From assembly GCA_017510405.1 (NCBI GenBank), contig JAFWNG010000032.1, forward strand, positions 1 through 64,000: a stretch of 64,000 bases of DNA, read 5' to 3'. The notes below the pieces were generated by a model. That model worked only from the letters and a program-made list of their open reading frames with translations, was not told the DNA's origin and made no database searches. This stretch comes from Solobacterium sp. Its GTDB lineage: Bacteria > Bacillota_I > Bacilli_A > Erysipelotrichales > Erysipelotrichaceae. Numbering within the stretch: position 1 is the stretch's first letter; every line of letters begins with the position of its first letter. A program made the translations under genes and the position numbers. Shown one piece after another: positions 44,143-52,064 of the stretch.

Positions 44143-45825
44143 ATGCAGTATTGTCTGACAAGTAATACAAAGGACTGCCGCAACTGCTACAAATGCATCC
44201 GGCACTGTCCGATCAAGGCGATATCCTTTACGGATGACAAGGCATCGATCATAAAAGAAGACTGTATTCTGTGCGGCCAGTGCTATACCGTATGCCCGCA
44301 GGAACTGAAAGTGATCCGGAATGATATCGAGAAGGTCAAGCGTCTGCTTCGTGAAAATGACAGAGTATATGTTTCGGTGGCACCGTCGTTTATTGCCCGT
44401 TATCCGGACAGTGACATCGACTGCATGAAGCGCACGCTGAAGAAGCTCGGCTTTACAGATGTGGAAGAGACAGCTGTCGGCGCAACGATCGTCAAGAAGG
44501 CATACGATGAAATGCTGGAAGAAGACCGGGACGTGATCATTTCGTCGTGCTGCCACAGCGTGAACATGCTGATCAAGAGGCATTATCCGAACTGTCTGCC
44601 GTATCTCGCGGATGTGCTGTCCCCGATGCTCGCTCACGGGCGGGATATCAAGATGCGCTTCGGCGAAGATACCAAAGTGGTATTCCTGGGACCGTGTATT
44701 GCCAAGAAAGACGAATCGGATAAGAACTCGTCCCTTGTGGAAGCGGCGCTCACTTTTGAAGAGTTTGACGCATGGCTTGCCAAAGAGAATATCACGCTTG
44801 AAACGACGGATGAAAAAGACGGAAGAGAGCAGTCAAAAGCACGTCTGTTCCCGACCAACGGCGGCGTTCTGCGCACCATGGAACGCAGAAACGACGACTG
44901 GCAGTATCTGATCTGCGACGGCGTCGAGAACTGCGTACAGACTCTGAAGGATATCGAAGACGGGAAGCTGCATAAATGCTTTATTGAAATGTCATCCTGT
45001 CAGGGAAGCTGTGTCAACGGACCGATCATGAAAAAACAGGCACAGTCGATCCTTTACGGTACCGCAGCGGTCAACCGCTATGCCGGTCAGAAAGACTTTG
45101 AAGGCCTGAAGGCGGGATATGATGACATTAAGTGCGTCTATAAGAAAGACTATGTAAAAGACAAGACTCCGACAGAAGAACAGATCCAGGAAATGCTTGT
45201 CAAAATGGGCAAGGAAGATCCGTCTGCCCGTCTCAACTGCGGCTGCTGCGGCTATGACTCCTGTCATGCCAAGGCAATCGCGATCCTGCAGGGAAATGCG
45301 AACATTGACATGTGTCTGCCGTATCTGATGGAAAAAGCTGCTTCTCTGTCCGATCAGATCATTGAACATACGCCGAACGGACTGATGGTACTGGATGAGA
45401 ATTTCAATATTACCCTTGCCAATCAGGCGATGTGCCGCATCGTCCGCGTATCCCGTCCGGAAGAACTTGTGGGCAGACCGGTCATGGAGATCCTGGATCC
45501 GATGGATTATCTGGAAGCCCTGCAGGGAGAGCGGATCAACCGGAAGCGGGAATATCTGCAGGATTATGACCGCTATGTTGAAAATACTGTCGTCTATGAC
45601 ACAAAGCTGCAGGCACTGGTGTGCGTCATGCTGGATATCACCCGCCAGGAAAAACAGGCGCAGAAAGACCGTGAGCGTATTGAAAAGACCATGAAGATCA
45701 CCGACGCGCTGATCGATAAGAATATGCAGACGGTCCATGAGATCGCGTCTCTGCTCGGTGAGACTGCGGCGGAGACCAAGGTGGCGCTGCTGTCACTGAA
45801 GGATACGATCTATCATGAAAATTGA
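44143..45825 (+). CDS. Sensory [FeFe]-hydrogenase-like protein with PAS domain
   Basis: The 560-residue protein has two 4Fe-4S motifs near the start (CRNCYKCIRHCP and CILCGQCYTVCP). A domain like the H-cluster part of [FeFe] hydrogenase follows, with Cys136-Cys137 (SSCCHS), Cys185 (GPCIAKKDE) and Cys286/Cys290 (SSCQGSC). A further Fe-S motif (NCGCCGYDSCH) and a PAS domain come next (~415-520, HTPNGLMVLDENFNITLANQAM). There are no catalytic output domains. This matches the group of sensory hydrogenases often paired with a PP2C phosphatase, which is the overlapping next gene. It may bind H2 or another small ligand and pass the signal on; that is inference from family knowledge. Confidence 0.87.
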   Translation: MQYCLTSNTKDCRNCYKCIRHCPIKAISFTDDKASIIKEDCILCGQCYTVCPQELKVIRNDIEKVKRLLRENDRVYVSVAPSFIARYPDSDIDCMKRTLKKLGFTDVEETAVGATIVKKAYDEMLEEDRDVIISSCCHSVNMLIKRHYPNCLPYLADVLSPMLAHGRDIKMRFGEDTKVVFLGPCIAKKDESDKNSSLVEAALTFEEFDAWLAKENITLETTDEKDGREQSKARLFPTNGGVLRTMERRNDDWQYLICDGVENCVQTLKDIEDGKLHKCFIEMSSCQGSCVNGPIMKKQAQSILYGTAAVNRYAGQKDFEGLKAGYDDIKCVYKKDYVKDKTPTEEQIQEMLVKMGKEDPSARLNCGCCGYDSCHAKAIAILQGNANIDMCLPYLMEKAASLSDQIIEHTPNGLMVLDENFNITLANQAMCRIVRVSRPEELVGRPVMEILDPMDYLEALQGERINRKREYLQDYDRYVENTVVYDTKLQALVCVMLDITRQEKQAQKDRERIEKTMKITDALIDKNMQTVHEIASLLGETAAETKVALLSLKDTIYHEN

Positions 45826-46987
45826 GATGATAGCGGAATGCGGCTGGCTCTCGGTGAACCATGTGGGAGAACAGCTCTGCGGCGACAGCGTGACCGTAGT
45901 GGATCCGAATGACCACTGCCGCATTCTTGTACTTGCGGACGGTATGGGGTCCGGTGTCAAGGCGAATATCCTGTCGACCCTGACTGCGAAGATGCTTTCG
46001 GTCATGCTGGCAAATAATGTTGATTTTGATGAATGCCTGCATACGATCATTACGACCCTGCCGATCTGTAAGGAACGGAAAGTGGCGTATTCGACATTCA
46101 CGGTCATCAAAGTGGATTACGGCTACCACATTACGATCTATAACTATGACAATCCGGAACCGTTCCTGATCCGGGACGGAAAGAGCATGTGCCTGGATTA
46201 TACCGTGGCGGAGATCGAAGGCAAGAAGATCTCCATGACGTGGTTTGACGCGACTTATGACGACTGCATCGTCATGATGTCCGACGGTACGATCAATGCC
46301 GGAACCGGCGTTACATTGAACTACGGATGGCAGCTCCCGCAGATCCGGAGTTTCATGGAAGCGAACTACCGTCAGGGAATGTCTGCCAAGGCGCTTGCGA
46401 CCACGCTGGTCGACCGGTGCAATGCCCTGTACGGATATGCGCCGGGTGATGATACGACATGTGCGGTCATGCGCATCCGCGAGACGGAACAGGCGAACGT
46501 CATGTTCGGCCCGCCGATCCGTCCGGAAGACGACTTTGCCATGGCAGAGCAGTTCTTCAACCGGGAAGGAAAGCATATCGTATGCGGCGGAACGACGGCG
46601 AAAGTGGCGGCGGCGTATCTCGGCAAGGAGATCATCGCAGACAGCGTCAATATGGATGAGACGATACCGCCGATGTCGCTGATCGACGGCGTGGATCTGG
46701 TCACAGAAGGGCTGATCACCATGCAGCGGGTCGTGGAATACGGAGAAAACTACCTGGATACAAACAGTCAGTATTTCAGCTGGAACTACAGTCTGGACGG
46801 TGCTTCGCTGATCGCCAGCGCACTGTTCGAGGAAGCTACCGATATTCACTTCTCGATCGGCTGCGCAGCCAACGAAGCATACGGCGAAGAAGGAGCGGTC
46901 AGCTTCAAAAAGAAGATGGAAATGGCGGAACATCTCATGGACTGCCTGCGGAGAATGGGAAAAACCGTCGAAGCCGTTTACTGGTAA
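45815..46987 (+). CDS. PP2C (SpoIIE-type) phosphatase
   Basis: The 390-residue protein starts with a PP2C core (GDSVTVVDPND, VLADGMGSGVKANILS, MMSDGTINAG, GDDTTCAVMRI). It also has a C-terminal domain (~245-390) that is distinct from the usual enzyme and begins GPPIRPEDDFAMAEQF. It probably dephosphorylates a Ser/Thr-phosphorylated partner such as a STAS protein. It overlaps the sensory hydrogenase by 11 bases, so both are translated as a pair, and its activity is expected to respond to the hydrogenase. No STAS gene adjoins it; the nearest one is at 41.3 kb. Confidence 0.88.
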   Translation: MKIEMIAECGWLSVNHVGEQLCGDSVTVVDPNDHCRILVLADGMGSGVKANILSTLTAKMLSVMLANNVDFDECLHTIITTLPICKERKVAYSTFTVIKVDYGYHITIYNYDNPEPFLIRDGKSMCLDYTVAEIEGKKISMTWFDATYDDCIVMMSDGTINAGTGVTLNYGWQLPQIRSFMEANYRQGMSAKALATTLVDRCNALYGYAPGDDTTCAVMRIRETEQANVMFGPPIRPEDDFAMAEQFFNREGKHIVCGGTTAKVAAAYLGKEIIADSVNMDETIPPMSLIDGVDLVTEGLITMQRVVEYGENYLDTNSQYFSWNYSLDGASLIASALFEEATDIHFSIGCAANEAYGEEGAVSFKKKMEMAEHLMDCLRRMGKTVEAVYW

Positions 46988-46992
46988 GCACG

Positions 46993-47030
46993 AAAAAAAG
47001 CAATGGGTATGAAGCTCATTGCTTTTTTTA
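46993..47030. terminator. Bidirectional terminator
   Basis: AAAAAAAGCAATG pairs with CATTGCTTTTTTT around a short loop, between the PP2C gene and the convergent rpiR-type gene. Confidence 0.92.
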
Positions 47031-47033
47031 TGC

Positions 47034-47807
47034 TTATTTTCCTTTCTGCAGTGCAGCAGCGATCGCGTCCATCAGGAGCTCAATGAACACAAAGTATATT
47101 GCCTGGTCATCCAGAAATGAAATTGTACTGTCCCGGGAGATCCGCGGAAGAACAATATATTCCTCACAGCGTTTGCGGAACGTCAGTGTCTGTGACATGG
47201 TAAAGCACAGGATCTGACAGTGATTCTCTTTCATGCTGCTCACGATTCTCCGGTACCATCCCGTATTATCCTGAACGGTAAAGATGATCAGACAGTCATT
47301 CTCCTGAAGACTGATCGATACGTCACCCATCAGGGAAGTATCTGAAACAGCTTCCGCGTCAATACCAATTTTGGCGAGACGTGTACGCAGCTGCATGGCA
47401 CTGTTATACGTACGGTTCTGTCCGAATATCTTAATACGGCCTGCTTTAATCATACGGGCGGCGATCCGCTGCATATCTTCGGTGGTTACACAGTCAGAGA
47501 TCTGCAGAATATAGCGGCTGTAATTGGATACAATGGCTTTAACCGGATCGTTTAAATCCGGATCCGATCCGGCGTTCTGGCTGGTCAGAAAGCGTGACAG
47601 ATCATACTTGAGATCGGTATATCCGGTATATCCGATCCGGTTGGCAAAGCGTACAACAGCAGACTTGGAAACATGCGACAGTTTTGCCAGATGATCGATG
47701 TTGCTGCGTGCAGCTTCACGGGGATCGTCCAGTATGACGTTTGCAATGTCGAGATCTGTTTTTGTCAGATCGGCATAATAGGACTGAATTCGTTCTAACG
47801 GGTTCAT
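47034..47807 (-). CDS. RpiR/MurR family regulator
   Basis: The 257-residue regulator has an N-terminal RpiR-type helix-turn-helix (SNIDHLAKLSHVSKSAVVRFANRIGYTGY, ~35-63). A SIS sugar-phosphate-binding domain follows (~105-240, RIKIFGQNRTYNSAMQL). Such proteins sense a sugar phosphate and control an adjacent sugar operon. It is divergent from a PTS EIIC gene, TSUP and sulfatase, so these are the likely targets. The intergenic region has several inverted repeats that could be the operators. Confidence 0.92.
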   Translation of the reverse strand: MNPLERIQSYYADLTKTDLDIANVILDDPREAARSNIDHLAKLSHVSKSAVVRFANRIGYTGYTDLKYDLSRFLTSQNAGSDPDLNDPVKAIVSNYSRYILQISDCVTTEDMQRIAARMIKAGRIKIFGQNRTYNSAMQLRTRLAKIGIDAEAVSDTSLMGDVSISLQENDCLIIFTVQDNTGWYRRIVSSMKENHCQILCFTMSQTLTFRKRCEEYIVLPRISRDSTISFLDDQAIYFVFIELLMDAIAAALQKGK

Positions 47808-47841
47808 AATAATGACCTCTCTTCATTTACAGTATAGCGGA

Positions 47842-47861
47842 TTAAAACTGAGTTTTAAAAC
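47842..47861. promoter_or_regulatory. RpiR operator candidates
   Basis: TTAAAAC-TGA-GTTTTAA (47842-47858) is a perfect 7-bp inverted repeat and overlaps a second palindrome GTTTTAAAAC (47852-47861). Both lie between the divergent regulator and EIIC genes. Confidence 0.55.
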
Positions 47862-47898
47862 AATTTTAAAAAAAGGTAGAAAAAGTTTTATTAGTATA

Positions 47899-47927
47899 TT
47901 GAAACATTGTTTTATACATGCTATATT
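47899..47927 (+). promoter_or_regulatory. EIIC promoter
   Basis: TTGAAA (47899-47904), 17-bp spacer and TATATT (47922-47927) give a good sigma-A-like promoter for the EIIC gene. Confidence 0.75.
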
Positions 47928-47968
47928 TTGGCTGTGAAATAAAACAAGTTTCAGAAAGGGGTTAAAAC

Positions 47969-49288
47969 ATGGACGGTTTTATTGAAAAGCTTCAGAACGT
48001 ACTCGTTCCGTTCTCTCAGAAAGTCAACAACTCCAAGATCCTGAAAGGCATCAGCGGCGGTTTCTCCGCGATGCTGCCGGTCGTCATGGTCGGTGCGATC
48101 TTCACACTTCTCGCAAGTCTGAACATTGGTCCGTATCAGAGCTTCATCACAGCGATCGGACTGAAGCCGCTGCTGGCAATTCCGCAGGACTTCACAACAA
48201 ATATGATCTCTGTGTATGCAGTATTCCTGATCGCCAAGGCTGAGGCATCCGTCCTCGGCATGGACGAAAGAGATTCTCTGGCATCCGGCGTCATGGCACT
48301 GATGGCATTCCTCATCATGATCCCGCTGGGAGTTACCGGTACAGACGCAGAGACAGGCGTTGTCGTAAATGTCGCTGCTGCAGTCAATACAACATTCCTC
48401 GGTTCCGCAGGTCTGTTCACAGCTATGATCGTCGGCATACTGTTCCCGTACATCCATAACTTCTTCATCACAAAGAACATCGGCATCAAGATGCCTGAAT
48501 CTGTTCCGCCGATGATCTCCAAGTCCTTCTCCGCACTGATTCCGGCACTGGCAATCGCCTTCATCGCTGTGATCCTGCGCACACTGGCAGGCATGACCTC
48601 CTACGGCTCCGTAACAATGCTGATCTACGGTCTGCTTAAGGCTCCGTTAACCGCTCTTGCTGCAAGCCCGCTGACATTCATCCTGCTGCTCATCATCTGC
48701 AACATCCTGTGGTTCTTCGGTATCCACGGCGGAATGGTCGCTACATCGATCATGGCTGCTCTCTATACAGAACTGACACTGGAAAACCTGGCTGCTTACG
48801 GTGCAGGACAGGCGCTTCCGAACATCATCATCCAGCCGGCATGGTTCGCAATGGGCAACATCGGCGGCTCCGGATGTGCAATGGGTCTGTGCCTCTGCCT
48901 GGCTCTGTTCTCCAGATCTGCCCGCTACAAGGCACTGAATAAGATCTCCCTGCCGGCAGGTCTCTGCGGCATCTCTGAACCGATGGTATTCGGATTCCCG
49001 CTCGTACTGAACCCGGTCATGCTGATCCCGATGATCGTTGCTCCGATCGCAACATTCCTCCTCGGCTATGCAGCCATGGCAGTAGGTCTTGTACCTTACA
49101 TGGTCGGTGTCAACGTATCCACAGGTACACCGGTACTTCTCTCCGCATTCGCGGCATGGGCTGACTGGAGAGGAATCGTACTGCAGGCAGTTCTCGTAGC
49201 AGTATCCGTCGCAATCTACTATCCATTCTTCCGCGCATGCGACAACCAGGCTCTCAAAGAAGAGCAGGAAGCTCCGGCGGAAGCATAA
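47969..49288 (+). CDS. PTS EIIC, lactose/cellobiose family
   Basis: The 439-residue integral membrane protein has about ten helices and fits the CelB-type EIIC of the lactose/cellobiose PTS: GGFSAMLPVVMVGAIF near the N-terminus, NILWFFGIHGGMV and CGISEPMVFGFPLVLNP. It moves a beta-linked disaccharide or similar sugar through the membrane while EIIA and EIIB, missing here, phosphorylate it. An rpiR gene is divergent, with possible operators between. TSUP and a cytoplasmic sulfatase follow, so the sugar may be sulfated. It may share EIIA/EIIB with another system. Confidence 0.9.
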   Translation: MDGFIEKLQNVLVPFSQKVNNSKILKGISGGFSAMLPVVMVGAIFTLLASLNIGPYQSFITAIGLKPLLAIPQDFTTNMISVYAVFLIAKAEASVLGMDERDSLASGVMALMAFLIMIPLGVTGTDAETGVVVNVAAAVNTTFLGSAGLFTAMIVGILFPYIHNFFITKNIGIKMPESVPPMISKSFSALIPALAIAFIAVILRTLAGMTSYGSVTMLIYGLLKAPLTALAASPLTFILLLIICNILWFFGIHGGMVATSIMAALYTELTLENLAAYGAGQALPNIIIQPAWFAMGNIGGSGCAMGLCLCLALFSRSARYKALNKISLPAGLCGISEPMVFGFPLVLNPVMLIPMIVAPIATFLLGYAAMAVGLVPYMVGVNVSTGTPVLLSAFAAWADWRGIVLQAVLVAVSVAIYYPFFRACDNQALKEEQEAPAEA

Positions 49289-49334
49289 TACAACACATCA
49301 TTCTGTGAAAATTCCCTTGTAAATGAATGATGAA

Positions 49335-49384
49335 GGGCAGCTGAATCGATCTCATGCAGAACGGTCTGCTGCCCGCTTTCTTTT
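49335..49384 (+). terminator. Hairpin between EIIC and TSUP genes
   Basis: GGGCAGC (49335-49341) pairs with GCTGCCC (49368-49374) around an inner GCAGA/TCTGC stem, and CTTTCTTTTA follows. The EIIC transcript may end here partly or fully. Confidence 0.65.
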
Positions 49385-49403
49385 ATGGAAAAGATTGGTT
49401 CCA

Positions 49404-49412
49404 TGGTATGAT
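49404..49412 (+). promoter_or_regulatory. Extended -10 box before TSUP gene
   Basis: TGGTATGAT at 49404-49412 is an extended -10. With the hairpin before it, the TSUP-sulfatase pair may have its own promoter. Confidence 0.4.
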
Positions 49413-49453
49413 TACATTAGTGACTGTGATCCGCCATGGGAAAGGAGGATCAC

Positions 49454-50233
49454 ATGATTTATCTTCTCACAGCAGTAATTGCCAGTTTCCTTGGAGCAGT
49501 CTGCGGCATCGGCGGCGGAGTGCTGATCAAACCCGCACTGGATATGTTTCAGAATGACGGTGCTTCGGTAATCAATTTTCTTTCCTCCTGCACAGTGTTT
49601 TCCATGAGTGTCTATTCCATTGGAAAAGAATTCCTGCGGCCTTCCCAGAAGATCGATTACCGCAGTATGATCCCGCTGGCAGCCGGTGCGGCTGCAGGCG
49701 GAATCCTGGGCAACCGGCTGTTCCGGATGATCCGTGACGCTTCGTCACAGGCAGGGCTGGTCAGCGGGATCCAGGCATGCGCGCTCGGAATCGTCATGGT
49801 GCTGGTGCTGCTGTATACGCTGAACCGGAAGAAGATCCGCTCTGTACGCATTGAAAGCAGTGCGGCGTCCCTGCTGATCGGGCTGGCTCTCGGCACGATG
49901 TCAAGCTTCCTTGGCGTAGGCGGCGGACCGATCAATCTGGCGGTCCTGTACTACTTCTTCTCCATGAACACGAAGACCGCAGCCATAAGCAGTATCTTCA
50001 TCATACTGTTCGGACAGGCTGCCAATATCAGTGTTACGCTGATGTCCGGTGTGCCGGAGGGAGTATCCTTCGCAATACTGGCCCTGATGGTTGCCGGCGG
50101 GATCGCCGGCGGTATCATCGGCCGCGCATTTAATAAAAAGATCGATGAAACAGTCGTTGACAAAATGTTCATCGGCAGTCTGATCGTGATCATTGCACTC
50201 TGCATCATGAATGCAGTCAAATACCTGTTCTGA
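49454..50233 (+). CDS. TSUP (TauE/SafE family) anion exporter
   Basis: The 259-residue membrane protein has about seven to eight helices in two similar halves, each starting with a Gly-rich motif (FLGAVCGIGGGVLIKPAL and FLGVGGGPINLAVLYY). This is the TauE/SafE family, which exports sulfite, sulfoacetate or other organic or inorganic anions. AAAGGAGG precedes the ATG at 49454, in preference to a start 18 bases upstream. It is 39 bases before a sulfatase gene, so it is likely to remove the sulfate or sulfite-type anion released, by inference. Confidence 0.9.
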   Translation: MIYLLTAVIASFLGAVCGIGGGVLIKPALDMFQNDGASVINFLSSCTVFSMSVYSIGKEFLRPSQKIDYRSMIPLAAGAAAGGILGNRLFRMIRDASSQAGLVSGIQACALGIVMVLVLLYTLNRKKIRSVRIESSAASLLIGLALGTMSSFLGVGGGPINLAVLYYFFSMNTKTAAISSIFIILFGQAANISVTLMSGVPEGVSFAILALMVAGGIAGGIIGRAFNKKIDETVVDKMFIGSLIVIIALCIMNAVKYLF

Positions 50234-50272
50234 CCCGTTCTGGAGGGTGACCGGAAGAGAAGGAAAAAAACT

Positions 50273-51754
50273 ATGAGAAAAAAACCAAACATTATTATTA
50301 TCAATCCGGATGAAATGCGCTGGAATACGATGGGACACATGGGAAACCGCGCAGCGTCCACACCGCGCCTGGATGCTTTCGCTGAAACGGAAGCAGTATC
50401 GTTTGAGAATGCATACTGTCAGAACCCGGTCTGCGTACCGAGCCGGTGCAGCTTCTTTACCGGCCTGTATCCGCATGTTAACGGCTACCGTACGATGCAT
50501 TATCTGATCCATGACGGAAAAGATACGATGTTTGCCGAACTGCGCCGGGCAGGATACAAGGTCTGGATGAACAGCCGCAACGATTTCATTGCTGCAAATG
50601 AACCGGGAGAGATGGCTACCCAGTTCGATGAGATCTATACCTATCCCCGCAGTGCCGGAATCAACGCCTCCAGAGGACATCACGTCATTCCGGAATTCCC
50701 GTACTCGCATTATATCGGCGTGGCGGATGAGATCAAAACGGACATCGGCGATACGTTGGCTGCCTGTGAGCGCATCCGCCGCCAGAAAGACACGGACGAA
50801 CCGCTCTGCCTGTTCATCGGCTGGATGAATCCGCATGTGCCGTATGTGACCGATCCGCAGCACTATGACCGGATCGATCCGGAAAAGATGGAAGAACGCG
50901 TGAAACTGAAGGATTGTTCCGGTAAGTCCGCAATGATCCATAAACTGCATGAACTCTCCGGCATGGAGACATTCCCGGAGGAACTGTTTACAGAAATGCG
51001 CCGCGTCTATCTGGCGCAGTGCAGCTATATTGACGATCTGTTCGGCATGCTCGTCGACGCACTGAAAGAGGCAGGCATCTACGATGATTCCCTGATCGTG
51101 TTCATGTCCGATCACGGCGACTTTGCCGGTGATTTCGATCTGCCGGAGAAAGCGCAGAACAGTTTTGAGGATATCCTGACAAAGGTGCCGCTTCTGATCA
51201 AGCCGCCGAAAGGGGAGACAGTCGACGCCGGTGTTACGCCGGCGCTGACAGAACTCGTGGATTTCTATGCGACAGTCATGGACTATGCCGGTGTGGAACC
51301 GGGACATGACCAGTTCGGAAGAAGCCTGCGTCCCGTCATCGAAGACCGCACACAGGAAAACCGGAAGTACGTCTTCAGCGAAGGCGGACGCCGGGCATGT
51401 GAAAAACAGGCAGATGAATACCACAAGTACGGAGAGGAAGGTCCGAAGAAGACAAGCGACTACTGGGCAAAGATGAATGCCGAGGCAGACGATGACGCCC
51501 ATGAAAAGGGAACGATGATCTGCGACGGTACGTATAAATATGTCATGCGTCTGTCCGGAAAAGATGAGTTCTATGATCTGCAGAAAGATCCGAAAGAGAT
51601 GATCAACCGGATCGGTGAAGAAACATACGCGGCGGACATCCTGCGGCTCAAAATGGAAATGCTGCACTGGTACCAGGAGACCTGCGATACCGTGCAGAGA
51701 GAGTTTGATTCCCGCTTCCTGAGTGAGGAATCGCTTCGCCCGAAACAGAACTGA
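50273..51754 (+). CDS. Cytoplasmic sulfatase (Cys type)
   Basis: The 493-residue protein has the S1 sulfatase signature CVPSR with Cys54, which a formylglycine-generating enzyme converts to the active residue. NPDEMR near the start and FMSDHGDFAGD supply metal ligands. It has no signal peptide, so unlike most gut sulfatases it should work inside the cell. Anaerobes convert Cys with a radical SAM enzyme (anSME), which is not in this window. A 39-base gap to the TSUP gene suggests one transcript. The substrate is probably a sulfated sugar brought in by the adjacent PTS. Confidence 0.88.
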   Translation: MRKKPNIIIINPDEMRWNTMGHMGNRAASTPRLDAFAETEAVSFENAYCQNPVCVPSRCSFFTGLYPHVNGYRTMHYLIHDGKDTMFAELRRAGYKVWMNSRNDFIAANEPGEMATQFDEIYTYPRSAGINASRGHHVIPEFPYSHYIGVADEIKTDIGDTLAACERIRRQKDTDEPLCLFIGWMNPHVPYVTDPQHYDRIDPEKMEERVKLKDCSGKSAMIHKLHELSGMETFPEELFTEMRRVYLAQCSYIDDLFGMLVDALKEAGIYDDSLIVFMSDHGDFAGDFDLPEKAQNSFEDILTKVPLLIKPPKGETVDAGVTPALTELVDFYATVMDYAGVEPGHDQFGRSLRPVIEDRTQENRKYVFSEGGRRACEKQADEYHKYGEEGPKKTSDYWAKMNAEADDDAHEKGTMICDGTYKYVMRLSGKDEFYDLQKDPKEMINRIGEETYAADILRLKMEMLHWYQETCDTVQREFDSRFLSEESLRPKQN

Positions 51755-51778
51755 AAAAAAGCACTTCGGTGCTTTTTT
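51754..51778 (+). terminator. Terminator after sulfatase gene
   Basis: An A-run, GCAC, a TTCG loop, GTGC and a T-run (51769-51778) form a classic UUCG-capped hairpin. Confidence 0.95.
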
Positions 51779-51825
51779 CATAATTTTACCCCTTCGTTCG
51801 ACCGAAAAAACGGTATGCTAGTATT

Positions 51826-52064
51826 AAGAAGCGGAGGGGTAACTCTCTGTGATCAGATCATGCAAAACGAATGATGCACCGAACGGACATACTTTTAAAC
51901 AAAGAAATGTGAATTCTATGGTATGCATCAATATGGTCCGTAGATGGTTTTTGCAGGATGGATCCGGCCGTTTTCTGCCCGGCAGAACAGCGGCTGTAAT
52001 AAGATCATCGGATCCCGCGGACGGCGGGATCTTTGTGTGTATATACGTTACAGGGAGGAGTATT
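51826..52064 (+). ncRNA. Long structured leader of the TerD-domain gene
   Basis: About 240 bases separate the likely promoter region from the RBS (CAGGGAGGAG, 52051-52060). Visible pairings are ACGGACATA (51883-51891) with TATGGTCCGT (51932-51941), a TTCTGC/GCAGAA hairpin around 51973-51987, and a terminator-like stem GATCCCGC (52011-52018) with GCGGGATC (52024-52031). The last lies just before the RBS, so attenuation or a riboswitch is possible. I could not match it to a known riboswitch class. Confidence 0.5.

Noticed and set aside
51826-52064. yybP-ykoY (manganese) riboswitch before the TerD-domain gene
   Set aside because: The GGGGTAACTC stretch resembles its conserved GGGGAGUA only loosely and I could not align the rest of the motif, so I report a structured leader without a class.
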